A stretch of DNA of 64,000 nt from Sphingobium herbicidovorans (GTDB lineage Bacteria; Pseudomonadota; Alphaproteobacteria; Sphingomonadales; Sphingomonadaceae), in the NCBI RefSeq assembly GCF_002080435.1, contig NZ_CP020540.1, forward strand, positions 124,001-188,000. Reading direction: 5' to 3'. Position 1 is the first letter of the stretch. Each line of letters opens with the position of its first letter. The position numbers and the translations under genes are program-made. The notes beneath the pieces were generated by a model. That model saw nothing but the letters and a program-made list of their open reading frames with translations, searched no databases and had not been told where the DNA came from. Below, piece after piece: positions 17,578 through 26,666 of the stretch.

Positions 17578-18734
17578 AGCGATCGAGCAATGAGGAGCTT
17601 CATGACTTCGTTCGCGCCACCATATATACGGAATGCGCGAGCATCCTTATACATTTCCGCGATAGGGTAATCGAGAATATATCCATAGCCACCAAAAAAC
17701 TGCAGGCACTCGTCGATGATCTTGCCCTGCGCTTCGGTAATCCAGTATTTGGCCATCGAGGCAGTCGCAGCGTCCAGCTTGCCCGCCAGCAACTGCTCAG
17801 TGCAATGATAGAGGAACGTCTTGGCGATGGTCGCTTGCGTCTTGCATTCCGCGAGCTTGAACTGAGTGTTCTGGAAATCGAACAATGTCTTACCAAAGGC
17901 ATTGCGGTCCTTGACGTAATCGATGGTTGCTTGCAGGGCCGCCTCGATCATGCCGATCGCCTGCCAGCCGATGACGAGGCGTTCCTGTGGCAGCTTTGCC
18001 ATCAGCATGGAAAAACCCTGCCCTTCGCCGCCGAGCAGGCAGTCGGCCGGCACTCGCATATCGGAAAAGTAGAGTTCGGCGGTATCGCGGCCTTCCTGCC
18101 CTAGCTTGTGCAGCAGCCGTCCGCGCTCGAACCCCGCGACCTTGTCAGTATCGACCACGAACAGCGAAATGCCTTTGGAACCAGCATTGGCGTCGGTCTT
18201 CGCCGCGACGATGATGACGTTGGCGTGGTAGCCGTTGGAGATGAACGTCTTCTGGCCGTTGATGACGTAGGAGTCGCCGTCCTTGCACGCGGTGGTGCGC
18301 ATCGATTGGAGGTCCGATCCAGCACCCGGCTCGCTCATCGCGATGGCAAGGATATTCTCACCGGTCACGAGGCCGGGAAGCCAACGCGCTTTTTGCGCCT
18401 CGTTCGCATAATCGACGAGGTAGGGTACGACGGCGGCGTTATGCAGCGGCACCGCAAAATTGAGCGCGTTGCGTAGCCCGAGCCGCTCCATCAGGATCGC
18501 CTCGTAGCGAAAATCCGCGCCGGCACCGCCATAGGCCTCCGGGATCATCATGCCGAGCAGGCCCGCCTGCCCCGCCGCCTCCCATGTCGCGCGATCGACA
18601 TACCCCTGCTCGCGCCAGCGCGCCAACGCCTCGGTGTCTGCATGCACCGACAGGAACTGGTCAACCGCATCCTGCAGCATCCGCAATTCGTCGCTGTCCA
18701 TGAACGCTGGTGTGGGCAGATCTATGGCGGCCAC
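17574..18734 (-). CDS. Acyl-CoA dehydrogenase (long/branched-chain type)
   Basis: This 386-residue flavoprotein has the usual three domains: MIPEAYGGAGADF, IAMSEPGAGSDLQSM (FAD/substrate contact), and C-terminal QFFGGYGYILDYPIAEMYKD. The position that holds the catalytic Glu in medium-chain enzymes is Gly (RIYGGANEVMKLLIA). A Glu in helix G, Glu251 in KLPQERLVIG, corresponds to the base of the isovaleryl-CoA/long-chain subgroup. It desaturates an acyl-CoA and passes electrons to ETF. It overlaps the enoyl-CoA hydratase that follows. The upstream gene (gloB) is 186 bases away, so this pair may have its own promoter. Confidence 0.88.
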   Translation of the reverse strand: MAAIDLPTPAFMDSDELRMLQDAVDQFLSVHADTEALARWREQGYVDRATWEAAGQAGLLGMMIPEAYGGAGADFRYEAILMERLGLRNALNFAVPLHNAAVVPYLVDYANEAQKARWLPGLVTGENILAIAMSEPGAGSDLQSMRTTACKDGDSYVINGQKTFISNGYHANVIIVAAKTDANAGSKGISLFVVDTDKVAGFERGRLLHKLGQEGRDTAELYFSDMRVPADCLLGGEGQGFSMLMAKLPQERLVIGWQAIGMIEAALQATIDYVKDRNAFGKTLFDFQNTQFKLAECKTQATIAKTFLYHCTEQLLAGKLDAATASMAKYWITEAQGKIIDECLQFFGGYGYILDYPIAEMYKDARAFRIYGGANEVMKLLIARSL

Positions 18735-18920
18735 GTAAGTCCCCTATGTGCAGGCGCTGTTTCGAGATGAGATGAGCGTGTTAGACAGGCCAAGGATAGC
18801 CACAGCAAGGGCCCAAGCACGCCCACACAATTGTGCATTCCCTAACAGGCAACTCGCCGCAAAGAGCGCCCGCCCGCCACGCCATGGCATCGTGAATGCT
18901 GTTCCGCCGGCGGAGACGGG

Positions 18921-19661
18921 TCAGAACACGTCCTTGCGCTGACGTATTTGCGCAAATGCCTCGACGTCCGAAACGCTCTGCACCAGTAGCGGCGCGCGCA
19001 GGAACGGGTTCGTCGCCTTTTCCTCGCCAATCGTGGTGGGCACCGTTGGCCGATCGTTTGCCCTGGCGAGTTCTACCGCCGCGACACGTTGGGCGACACT
19101 TTCGGACGTGTCGACCGACACGGCGAACCGCGCATTGGCCAATGTATATTCGTGCGCCGAATATACGAGCGTGGCATCAGGCAATCTGACAAGGCGCGAC
19201 AGGCTGGCCCACATCTGATCCGGGGTACCTTCGAACAAGCGGCCGCAGCCCATGGGGAACAGCGTGTCCCCCACGAACACCGTGGCCTCGGACGGCGCAT
19301 GGAAGCACACATGTCCCAGCGTATGCCCGCCCGTGTCAATCACGTCGAACCGAGTATCGCCCAACCAGACGCTGTCGCCGTGCGTGACGACCTGATCGAT
19401 CTCGCTCAGCTGGCGCACTTCTTCGGGTGCGACGACCACCGAACCGAACCGCGCCTTGATCTTCGCATTTCCCCCGGCGTGGTCCGGATGCCAATGCGTG
19501 TTCAGGATCATGTCGATGCGCCAGCCGAGCGCATCAGCCTCAGCCAGGATCGCGCCTGCATCGGGTGTATCAATCGACGCGACCTTTCCGCTCGCCTCGT
19601 CACGGACAAGAAAGGCGTAGTTGTCACTGAGGCACGGGAACTGATGAATTTGCAGTGCCAT
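18921..19661 (-). CDS. gloB: Hydroxyacylglutathione hydrolase (glyoxalase II)
   Basis: The 246-residue metallo-beta-lactamase-fold protein has the metal motif THWHPDHAGG (residues 55-64), the bridging residues in GGHTLGHVCF and VFVGDTLF, and the late histidine in YSAHEYTLANARF. The C-terminal ATNPFLRA is characteristic of glyoxalase II. It hydrolyses S-lactoylglutathione to lactate and glutathione in the cytoplasm. It lies 42 bases downstream of the fused acyl-CoA dehydrogenase gene on the same strand. Embedding in a beta-oxidation block is unusual. The gene might hydrolyse another thioester here, but the residues are those of ordinary GloB. Confidence 0.88.
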   Translation of the reverse strand: MALQIHQFPCLSDNYAFLVRDEASGKVASIDTPDAGAILAEADALGWRIDMILNTHWHPDHAGGNAKIKARFGSVVVAPEEVRQLSEIDQVVTHGDSVWLGDTRFDVIDTGGHTLGHVCFHAPSEATVFVGDTLFPMGCGRLFEGTPDQMWASLSRLVRLPDATLVYSAHEYTLANARFAVSVDTSESVAQRVAAVELARANDRPTVPTTIGEEKATNPFLRAPLLVQSVSDVEAFAQIRQRKDVF

Positions 19662-19703
19662 CTTCGATTCCTATTCTGTAATATCGGCGGGCCCTGCTCG
19701 CGT

Positions 19704-21986
19704 TCAGATGCCCAACACTGTCTTTGCGATGATGGTCCGCATCACCTCGCTGGACCCGGCCATGATCGACCAGGCACGATTGTTGAGATAGGCTGGCATT
19801 GGCATTTGTGTATCGCGCGCCAATGGTCGCTCGTCACGCTCGAGTTCCAGTGCCTGAGAGCCATAGGCTTCCAGAGCGAGCACGTCGATCGCCTGGGTGA
19901 TGTTCGCCATTAGTAGTCCAACGATCGCAGTTTGTGGTCCTGGCGCACTGCCGGCCGCAATCTGAGAAAGGAGCCGTAACTCCAGCATTTCCATCGCCAA
20001 TGTCTCGGCCTCCAGCATAGCCAGGCGATGACAGAAATCCGGATCCTGTGACAGGCTAAACCCTCGCCGTCCGCGTAGCGTCGCAATTGCCTCGCGCAGG
20101 TCCTTCAGCTTCGCCAGCAGGCCCGGCGCTTGCGCTGAGCCGCCGCGTTCATGTTCCAACAGGAACTTGGCGATCGTCCAGCCGTGATTCTCTTCTCCCA
20201 CGAGATTGGCGACAGGGACGCGTACATTGTCGAAAAAGACCTGATTGAGCTCGTGATCGCCCGAAATCAGCCGGATCGGTTCGACCGACACACCCGGCGT
20301 CTGCATATCGATCAGAAGAAAGCTGATGCCTGCCTGTGGCTTGACGTCGGGGTTGGTCCGAACCAGGCAGAAAATCCAGTCGGCGAAATGCCCGAAGGTG
20401 GTCCAGATCTTGGTCCCGTCGACCACATACTCGTCACCGTCGCGAACCGCGCGGGTTTTCAGCGAAGCAAGGTCAGACCCCGCCTCCGGCTCGGAATAGC
20501 CCTGGCACCACAGCGTCTCGCCAGACAGGATGCGCGGCAGAAAGTGCATTTTCTGGGCTTCGGTCCCGAACTTGGCGAGCACCGGGGCCAACATGCGCAA
20601 GCCTTGCGCGGCAAGCGCCGGCGTCCGCGCCATGGCGCATTCGCGTTCGAATATGTAGCGCTGGGTCGCGCTCCAACCCGGTCCGCCGATCTCTTTCGGC
20701 CAGTTGTAAGGCAACCAGCCCCGTGCGTTAAGGATCGCTTGCCATTCCAACCAATCGTCCTTGCCAGGAAAGGCGCCAGGCGTGTGACGCGCACGCGCGC
20801 GCAAGCCTTCGGGCAGCTTCTCCGCCAAGAATGCCCTGACCTCGTTACGAAACATGCGGTCATCATCATCCAGGCTGAACTCGACCGGTTCGCCAATTAA
20901 GGTTGCGAAAAGTTCCGCGTAAGCCGTATGCGCGCGCTCGTCGCCGAACAGCCCGCCGACCACCAGCAGCCGTTTCATCGCCCGACCGACCCACAATTCC
21001 TCGGTTATGCCGATCGCGCCATGGAACTGGACCACCTCCTCCGCCACCCGCCGCGCAATCCGCGATACTAAGGCTTTCGCGCCGAATGCTGCGGCGCACT
21101 TTGCCATGTGCGGCTGCGCGGGATCGTCCGCAAGCAATGCGGCGCGCAGGGTAAGGCTCTTGGCCAGCTCGAATTCGGCGGCGCAATCCGCCATCCGGTG
21201 CTGAATCACCTGGAAGGTCGCCAGCGGGACCCCGAACTGCTTGCGCACTTTGAGATAGTCGATGGTCTGGCGAATGGCCTCGTCCATGATGCCTACCGCT
21301 TCGGCACACAAGGCGAGATAAGCCTGGGCGAGCGCCGTCTCGATCGCCGCCCGGCCGCCGCCTACCCATTCAGCGGGGCAATCCTCAAGGATCAGCTCAC
21401 TTGCCGCCGAGCCGTCCGCCAGGCGCAGCGTGCGGCTGAAGAGCCCCTGTGCGGCCGGCTCGGCCAGATACAGCTCCGGCTCGCCTTCTGCCTGCGCCAG
21501 TACCAGCCAAGCCGCCACATCCTGCCCCAGCGCCGCCACCTTGCGCCCGGTCAGCGCACCGGCCTGCACTCGCGTCCTGATAGCCTCCAGGGGGTGGTCC
21601 AACCCGGCTTCGGTAAATGCAATGCCGATGACTTTCTCACCGGTCATCAGCGAAGGCAGCCAATGCGCCTTCTGGTCGTCCGACCCCAATGACCCCAGCA
21701 GATTGACCGCGATTACCGTCGGCAACCAGGGATCAAGCAAGAGCCCAGGCCCCAAGGCCTGCATCGCCGCCATGAGGTCGACCATCCCGGCGCCAAGACC
21801 ATCCTGATCTTCTGGAACGGTCAGCATCACTAGCCCCAGGCCTGCCAGCTCCCGCCATATCGCGGGATCATAACCGCCGGGCATCCTGGAATAGCCCTCA
21901 CGCGCAGACGCATCATAGCGGTCAGCGGCAAAGCGCGACAGGGTCGCGGCCAGTCCAACCTGCTCGTCGTTCAATTCGAAATTCAT
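19704..21986 (-). CDS. Double-length acyl-CoA dehydrogenase (two fused ACAD domains)
   Basis: The 760-residue product contains two acyl-CoA dehydrogenase units. Residues 1 to about 370 resemble the short, divergent beta-type unit (IDYLKVRKQFGVPLATFQVI, FHGAIGITEELWVGRAMKR). From about 385 on is a full alpha-type unit (NWPKEIGGPGWSATQRYIF, GYSEPEAGSDLASLKTRAV, IWTTFGHFADWIFCLVRT, NRAWSIMAGSSEVMRTIIA). ATG 21986 is chosen over GTG 22019, which would overlap the previous gene and has no ribosome-binding site. The layout parallels mycobacterial FadE34-type fused enzymes that act on sterol-derived CoA esters. Both halves are in one frame, so this is a true fusion, not a missed stop. Confidence 0.85.
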   Translation of the reverse strand: MNFELNDEQVGLAATLSRFAADRYDASAREGYSRMPGGYDPAIWRELAGLGLVMLTVPEDQDGLGAGMVDLMAAMQALGPGLLLDPWLPTVIAVNLLGSLGSDDQKAHWLPSLMTGEKVIGIAFTEAGLDHPLEAIRTRVQAGALTGRKVAALGQDVAAWLVLAQAEGEPELYLAEPAAQGLFSRTLRLADGSAASELILEDCPAEWVGGGRAAIETALAQAYLALCAEAVGIMDEAIRQTIDYLKVRKQFGVPLATFQVIQHRMADCAAEFELAKSLTLRAALLADDPAQPHMAKCAAAFGAKALVSRIARRVAEEVVQFHGAIGITEELWVGRAMKRLLVVGGLFGDERAHTAYAELFATLIGEPVEFSLDDDDRMFRNEVRAFLAEKLPEGLRARARHTPGAFPGKDDWLEWQAILNARGWLPYNWPKEIGGPGWSATQRYIFERECAMARTPALAAQGLRMLAPVLAKFGTEAQKMHFLPRILSGETLWCQGYSEPEAGSDLASLKTRAVRDGDEYVVDGTKIWTTFGHFADWIFCLVRTNPDVKPQAGISFLLIDMQTPGVSVEPIRLISGDHELNQVFFDNVRVPVANLVGEENHGWTIAKFLLEHERGGSAQAPGLLAKLKDLREAIATLRGRRGFSLSQDPDFCHRLAMLEAETLAMEMLELRLLSQIAAGSAPGPQTAIVGLLMANITQAIDVLALEAYGSQALELERDERPLARDTQMPMPAYLNNRAWSIMAGSSEVMRTIIAKTVLGI

Positions 21987-22005
21987 GGCTGTCGCCTTGT
22001 CGAGT

Positions 22006-23379
22006 CTAGAAGAGGACACGTGGATTCAGGCGGTTGTCAGGATCCAGCGCATTCTTGATCACGCGCATCAGTGCGATTTCGGCCCCGTTGCGGCTGACGT
22101 GCAGCCAGGCATTCTTTTCCGTGCCGATGCCATGTTCAGCGGACATCGACCCCTCATAGGGAATGAGGCCGCGATAGACGATCGCATCGATCGCATGCGC
22201 CTGCGCCGCCGTATCAGCCCCGACCGATATGCCCAGGTGAATGTTGTTGTCGCCAACATGGCCCTGCACGATCAGCTTGGCGCCGGGAAATTGCTCGTCC
22301 AGCTTGGCGCGCACGTCACCGACATATCTGTCGATATCGGATACGCCCAGGCTGACGTCGAACATCACCAGCGGCGCGATCGCGTGAACCGCGACTTCGA
22401 CGCTTTCCCGCACTCTCCACAGGGCCGCGCGCTGCGCGTCCGATTGGGCAACCACGGCGTCAGTCGCTACGCCGCTCTCCAACAGCTCGACCAGCACCGC
22501 TTCGAACTGATCGCGGTCGCTTGCCGCGTGATATCCCATCGATTCGACCAGTACATAGACATGCGCGCCCAGCGGCAGCGGCCTTGGCTGCACCTCAGGT
22601 TCGGTCACGATCCGGTACAGATCGGGATACATGATCTCGAACGCGCTCAAGCTCGGCAGACGCTGCAACCTGGTGAACAGGGCAAGCATGGCGTCGTTGT
22701 CAGGTACCGCCACCAGCGCGACGTCGTGCGACGTGGGCTTGGCCACACTCCGGAATATCGCGCGCGTCACGATGCCCAGCGTGCCCTCCGCACCCACGAA
22801 AAGATGCTTGAGGTCATAGCCGGTGTTGTTCTTTACCAGCCGGTTCATCGATGAGACGATCGTCCCATCGGCAAGCACCGCCTCTAGGCCCAGCACGCGA
22901 TCGCGAGTCATGCCCCAGCGCAGCGTACGGTTGCCGCCCGCATTGGTCGAGATGGTGCCGCCGACCGTCGCCGTGCCGCGCGCGCCGAGGTCCACGGGGT
23001 AGTAAAGCCCCGCCTCCTCCGCCGCCTGCTGCAGCGCCCCCAGGGTGACGCCAGCCTGCGCGACGATGATCTGGCCGACCGGATCGATGCTCTCGATCTG
23101 GTTCATCCGCTCCAATGACAGGATGATCTCGCCAGCCACGCTGTGGGCTCCGCCAGAAACGCCAGTGCGTCCGCCATGAGTCACGACCGTTGCGCCATGT
23201 TCGGCAGCGATCCTTAGGACGCCCGCGACCTCCTGCGTCGTGCGAGGGCGCACGATCACGTCCGCCTCGATCGGCACCTGACGGAAGGGGTCGGACGAAC
23301 GCATGCGCACGTCATCGCCGGTCAAGACGCCCCCGGTGCCCAGCAGCGCCTCAATCGCAGGAAGAAAGGCGCTTGCCAT
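22006..23379 (-). CDS. FAD-linked oxidase (GlcD / D-2-hydroxyacid dehydrogenase type)
   Basis: This 457-residue flavoprotein of the VAO/GlcD family has an N-terminal FAD-binding domain with VIVRPRTTQEVAGVLRIA, THGGRTGVSGGAHSV and ARGTATVGGTISTNAGGNR. Its C-terminal FAD-oxidase domain contains VQGHVGDNNIHLGI and EHGIGTEKNAWL, both with expected metal or substrate residues. Relatives oxidise D-lactate, glycolate or D-2-hydroxyglutarate to the 2-oxoacid. ATG 23379 is preferred because the longer frame runs into the upstream dehydrogenase. Only one base separates it from that gene's stop. It probably oxidises a 2-hydroxy acid made in the same pathway. Confidence 0.86.
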   Translation of the reverse strand: MASAFLPAIEALLGTGGVLTGDDVRMRSSDPFRQVPIEADVIVRPRTTQEVAGVLRIAAEHGATVVTHGGRTGVSGGAHSVAGEIILSLERMNQIESIDPVGQIIVAQAGVTLGALQQAAEEAGLYYPVDLGARGTATVGGTISTNAGGNRTLRWGMTRDRVLGLEAVLADGTIVSSMNRLVKNNTGYDLKHLFVGAEGTLGIVTRAIFRSVAKPTSHDVALVAVPDNDAMLALFTRLQRLPSLSAFEIMYPDLYRIVTEPEVQPRPLPLGAHVYVLVESMGYHAASDRDQFEAVLVELLESGVATDAVVAQSDAQRAALWRVRESVEVAVHAIAPLVMFDVSLGVSDIDRYVGDVRAKLDEQFPGAKLIVQGHVGDNNIHLGISVGADTAAQAHAIDAIVYRGLIPYEGSMSAEHGIGTEKNAWLHVSRNGAEIALMRVIKNALDPDNRLNPRVLF

Positions 23380-23380
23380 A

Positions 23381-24553
23381 TCAGCCGCGAGTTTGCGGGA
23401 ACTTCCGGCCCGGAAAGAGTGCCGCGGCAATGGAATTGCGCAGTACCGCAGGCGCACCGCCGGCAACCACGTTGGTGACCGCGTCGCGGACAATACGCTG
23501 CGTACGGGTAACCGACGTCACGCCCTTGCCGCCCATCAACTCGGCACATTTCATCGCAACTTCGGGGATTCTCGTGCCGCCAAACAGCTTTGCGATCGAA
23601 ACGTCCTGCAGTTCGGGATATTTCCCGTCGATGGCATTCGCTGCCGCTTTGTATGACAGCAGGCGATGCGCCTCGATCGTGACTGCAACATCGGCCAACG
23701 TATGGTAGACGTGTTGAAACTCGATCACCGGGCGGCCGAACTGCTCGCGCTGCTGCACATGCTCGCTCGCCTCATCATAAGCGCACAGCATGCCGCCCAG
23801 GCTGACTGCACAGTTATGCAGTCTTTCCATGTTGAACGCGGTCATCAGACGCGCGAAATGCCCAGGGCCGATGATGAGGTTCTCAAGCGGAATGCGGCAA
23901 TCCTTCAGTTCGATATCGCCGTGCGGGATCGAGCGGGTGCCCAGGAATACCGGACCGCGCGACATCGTAAAGCCGGGCGAGTCGGCGGGGATCAGCACAG
24001 CGCCGATCCCGCGCGGTCCCGGAATCCCGTCAAACCGTACGAACGTCGCATACAGCTCGTTGTAAATCGCACCGGTAACGTAGCTTTTCGAACCGTTTAC
24101 GACCCAGCTGTCGCCGTCGCGGACAGCCGTGGTTTCCAGATAGGTGAGGTCCGATCCATGCGCAGGCTCGGTCAGCGCGATGGCGCAGCCCAGCTTGCCC
24201 GTCAGGACGTCGCGCAGATATTGATCCTTGAGCGCTTGGCTCTCGGACAGCATGATCATCGATGGGCCGGGGCCGGTGGTGCAGAACATGGGCTCGCCCA
24301 CTATCCAACTGCCCGACGCCCGGATTGCCTCGGACACGGCCAGCAGATACGACATGCAATCGCCGCCCTGGCCGCCCCATTCCTTTGGCGCGGTGAGGCC
24401 GAAAAAACCCAACTCGCCGAATCGGTCTGATACCGCCCGATAATCGACGGCGTCCTCCTCGTCCCATTTGAACGCGGCCTCGCGAAATTCCAGGCCGGCG
24501 GCATAAGCACGCTTCTTCAGGTCTTCCTGCTCAGGGGTCAGCCTCAGATCCAC
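23381..24553 (-). CDS. Acyl-CoA dehydrogenase
   Basis: This is a 390-residue enzyme starting at GTG 24553 behind GGGGAG. Landmarks are FFGLTAPKEWGGQGGDCMSY, ALTEPAHGSDLTYLETTAV, WVVNGSKSYVTGAIYN and QREQFGRPVIEFQHVYHTLA. The usual C-terminal EGT motif is replaced by VVAGGAPAVLRNSIA. A helix-G Glu in FNMERLHNC is the likely base, as in the isovaleryl-CoA subgroup. It sits 2 bases after the DUF3237 gene and 1 base before the FAD-linked oxidase, so these genes form one transcription unit. The substrate is unknown. Confidence 0.87.
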   Translation of the reverse strand: MDLRLTPEQEDLKKRAYAAGLEFREAAFKWDEEDAVDYRAVSDRFGELGFFGLTAPKEWGGQGGDCMSYLLAVSEAIRASGSWIVGEPMFCTTGPGPSMIMLSESQALKDQYLRDVLTGKLGCAIALTEPAHGSDLTYLETTAVRDGDSWVVNGSKSYVTGAIYNELYATFVRFDGIPGPRGIGAVLIPADSPGFTMSRGPVFLGTRSIPHGDIELKDCRIPLENLIIGPGHFARLMTAFNMERLHNCAVSLGGMLCAYDEASEHVQQREQFGRPVIEFQHVYHTLADVAVTIEAHRLLSYKAAANAIDGKYPELQDVSIAKLFGGTRIPEVAMKCAELMGGKGVTSVTRTQRIVRDAVTNVVAGGAPAVLRNSIAAALFPGRKFPQTRG

Positions 24554-24555
24554 GA

Positions 24556-25017
24556 TTACTCCCCTACGTCGCAGGCATACATCTTGTACTGAATCGCCCG
24601 ACCCTCGGCGACCCGGCCTTCGGCGATAGCGACGGTTTCATTGAGCCAGGCATAGCGCGGATCGCCGCACTCGAAGCGTGGCTGCGTAACGAAGTGGCAG
24701 TCACCGAACTCGGTACCGGCACCTGCCTTAAAGGCGGCACCCACCTTCTCGTTCATCATCACGCGACCGAAATACTGGACATAGATTATCACGCCGTCAT
24801 CGGTTTCCCAAACCACGCGTGCATCGACATGACCCATACCGGAGGGGTCGACCAACAGATTGTCGCCGCCTCCGGCTTGGACCTTGCCCTTGATCCGCTC
24901 GCCCTCGACCACCCCGTCGCGAACGACATAAAGCTGGCGGTTTCCAATCGCCATACGGCCGGTCGTGGTCACGTTGTCGACATAGGCAGTCATCGTGCAC
25001 AGGGGGGTCAGTTTCAC
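24556..25017 (-). CDS. DUF3237 domain-containing protein
   Basis: This 153-residue protein has the DUF3237 pattern: PLCTMTAYVDN at the start, VVEGERIKGKVQAGGGDNLL, GHVDARVVWETDDGVIIYVQ, and the closing FECGDPRYAWLNETVAIAEG. It is a beta-barrel family of unknown biochemistry, not a SnoaL-like oxygenase beta subunit, although its position after a Rieske gene could suggest that. GTG 25017 is chosen because GAGGA lies 7 bases upstream; the open frame reaches a TTG at 25035 that lacks a site. It lies between the Rieske gene and an acyl-CoA dehydrogenase on the same strand, hinting at a role on the same substrate. Confidence 0.82.
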   Translation of the reverse strand: MKLTPLCTMTAYVDNVTTTGRMAIGNRQLYVVRDGVVEGERIKGKVQAGGGDNLLVDPSGMGHVDARVVWETDDGVIIYVQYFGRVMMNEKVGAAFKAGAGTEFGDCHFVTQPRFECGDPRYAWLNETVAIAEGRVAEGRAIQYKMYACDVGE

Positions 25018-25052
25018 GCAGTCGTCCTCAGTCAATTATGGGCAGCGCCAAA

Positions 25053-26471
25053 TCAGGCGTTCCGAGCACCGTTCATGTATCGGTAATATTCATGGTAGAA
25101 CTGGCGATTGCGGACCTCCTGCTCGCCATAATTGGCGCCGCGAAAGCCGCGGGATTCGATGCCCTTCTGGAACTGCGGCACAAAGGCGACGTCCTCCATG
25201 ACGACGGGGCCCAGCGCTTCGCTGCCCATCCCTTCCAGATACATCGGCTGCAGCACCTTCTTGCCTTCGCGGTCGGCATCCGGGTGGATCGGCATGTAGC
25301 TGGGGATCACGCATTCGCCCCTCATCGCGTAGATCTGGAGCGAATAATGGGTCTTGCGGGGATCCTCCTCATCCGGCCACCAGCGCTGGAAGAGCACGCC
25401 TTCGGGATGGGCGTTGAAGGTGGCGAGTGGGAACATCGACATGTTCCAGTCGTCCACCAACTGGTCGTCGGAGAAGCCGGAAAAGTCAAATCCGAGCTTG
25501 GCCTGATTCTCGCGCTTGCCCTTGATGACGGCAGCCTTCACGTCCTGCCATTTGGTGGGATAATCGTCTTCGGGAACGCCTGCCGCCTTGAGGAACAGCT
25601 TCATCTCCTCGTTGATGCCCTCGACCTTGCCGTCGACGCTGCGCAAATAGGATTGCGCGGGCTCCATGAACGGGAAGATCGTCCGGCCATGACCATTTTC
25701 GTACATGTCATGCTGGGTATAGTAATCGTCCATCACCGGGGTCAGTGTCGCCGAATGCACCGACGACACATGGTAGCCCTCGATAAAGGCTTCGATCGAG
25801 GCCTTCCAATTCGTGGTCCAGGTCTGACGCACGTCATAGACGCGGACGAAATTGCGGAAGTCGTATGCGCCAACCGACGCGCGGAACCGCTCACCCAGGT
25901 AGTCGTCAAGCGGCCCGACATTCGGATCGAGGCTAAAAAAGATCCACCCCTTCCACTGGTCGACGCGGACGGGCTCAAGGTCGAGATTGCGGCAGAGCAC
26001 TTCCTCGCGGAAGGTCTCACGACCGGGTAGGTGCGCTAGCTTGCCGTCGTTCGTGAACGACCAAGCATGATACGGGCAGGTGAAGCTGCGCGCCTTGCCG
26101 AAGTCGTCCTTGACGATCCGCGTGCCGCGATGCTGGCACACATTGTAGAATGCGCGGATATCATCGCCCTCGCCGCGGATGATCAGGATCGACTCCCGAC
26201 CGTAATCCACCTTCATGTAGCAATGTTCTTCGGGGATGTCGTTAATGTGGCCACATACGATCCACGCCTTCGACAGCAGCTTGTCCCATTCCTTGGCGAG
26301 AACGTCGGAGGAGTAATATTTTTCGTTATCGCTCAAGCGATCCGTGCCGAAATCGATGTAGGGCTGCTTCTCCTGGCCACCGGCAACACCAGGTGCCTGT
26401 TCGTAATTGGGCGTCCAGGGGTCAATCGGCATCACACCGGCCTGCCCCATGCGTCCCGTAAACCTGCTCAT
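25053..26471 (-). CDS. Rieske non-haem iron oxygenase, alpha-type subunit
   Basis: The 472-residue protein has an N-terminal Rieske [2Fe-2S] site, C112-x-H114 in VCQHRG and C132-x2-H135 in CPYHAW. The C-terminal mononuclear iron domain has His234 and His239 in IEGYHVSSVH. The residue usually Asp just before the first histidine is Glu231. A later Asp (DDWNMSMFPLA region) may complete the facial triad. Such enzymes add O2 to rings or hydroxylate or demethylate substrates, using electrons from a reductase. AGGAG precedes the ATG. No beta subunit, ferredoxin or reductase gene is in the window, so electrons must come from elsewhere. Confidence 0.88.
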   Translation of the reverse strand: MSRFTGRMGQAGVMPIDPWTPNYEQAPGVAGGQEKQPYIDFGTDRLSDNEKYYSSDVLAKEWDKLLSKAWIVCGHINDIPEEHCYMKVDYGRESILIIRGEGDDIRAFYNVCQHRGTRIVKDDFGKARSFTCPYHAWSFTNDGKLAHLPGRETFREEVLCRNLDLEPVRVDQWKGWIFFSLDPNVGPLDDYLGERFRASVGAYDFRNFVRVYDVRQTWTTNWKASIEAFIEGYHVSSVHSATLTPVMDDYYTQHDMYENGHGRTIFPFMEPAQSYLRSVDGKVEGINEEMKLFLKAAGVPEDDYPTKWQDVKAAVIKGKRENQAKLGFDFSGFSDDQLVDDWNMSMFPLATFNAHPEGVLFQRWWPDEEDPRKTHYSLQIYAMRGECVIPSYMPIHPDADREGKKVLQPMYLEGMGSEALGPVVMEDVAFVPQFQKGIESRGFRGANYGEQEVRNRQFYHEYYRYMNGARNA

Positions 26472-26530
26472 GACGTCATCTCCTATAAGTCCGCGTGGCG
26501 ACGAACTCGTTGATCGTTCCTGTTAAGGGC

Positions 26531-26544
26531 GCCGGCTTGCCGGC
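26531..26544. terminator. Short GC-rich inverted repeat between two minus-strand genes
   Basis: GCCGGC, TT, GCCGGC forms a short perfect stem with weaker flanking pairing, lying between the end of the oxidoreductase gene and the start of the Rieske gene. It may weaken read-through. There is no T-tract on either side, so this is a tentative call. Confidence 0.3.
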
Positions 26545-26666
26545 CTTGTTCCTTTGCGCATGCCAGGTTCGCTGATCGCGCAAGTTCCGACAGGCTGCTT
26601 ACGGTCGCCGCCGCCGCGTGCTGCAAGACGGCTGGGTTTGGTAGAAACGGACAGCGGCACTGCGTT

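Noticed and set aside
19704..21986. The double acyl-CoA dehydrogenase as two genes joined by a missed stop
   Set aside because: There is one continuous frame, no internal ribosome-binding site or start at the domain junction, and fused enzymes of this length are known.
24556..25017. Reading the DUF3237 gene as the beta subunit of the Rieske oxygenase
   Set aside because: The protein lacks the SnoaL-like cone fold pattern and matches DUF3237 motifs from start to end.
25038..26030. 330-codon plus-strand frame opposite the Rieske gene
   Set aside because: Antisense to a gene with intact Fe-S and iron-ligand motifs; no similarity seen.
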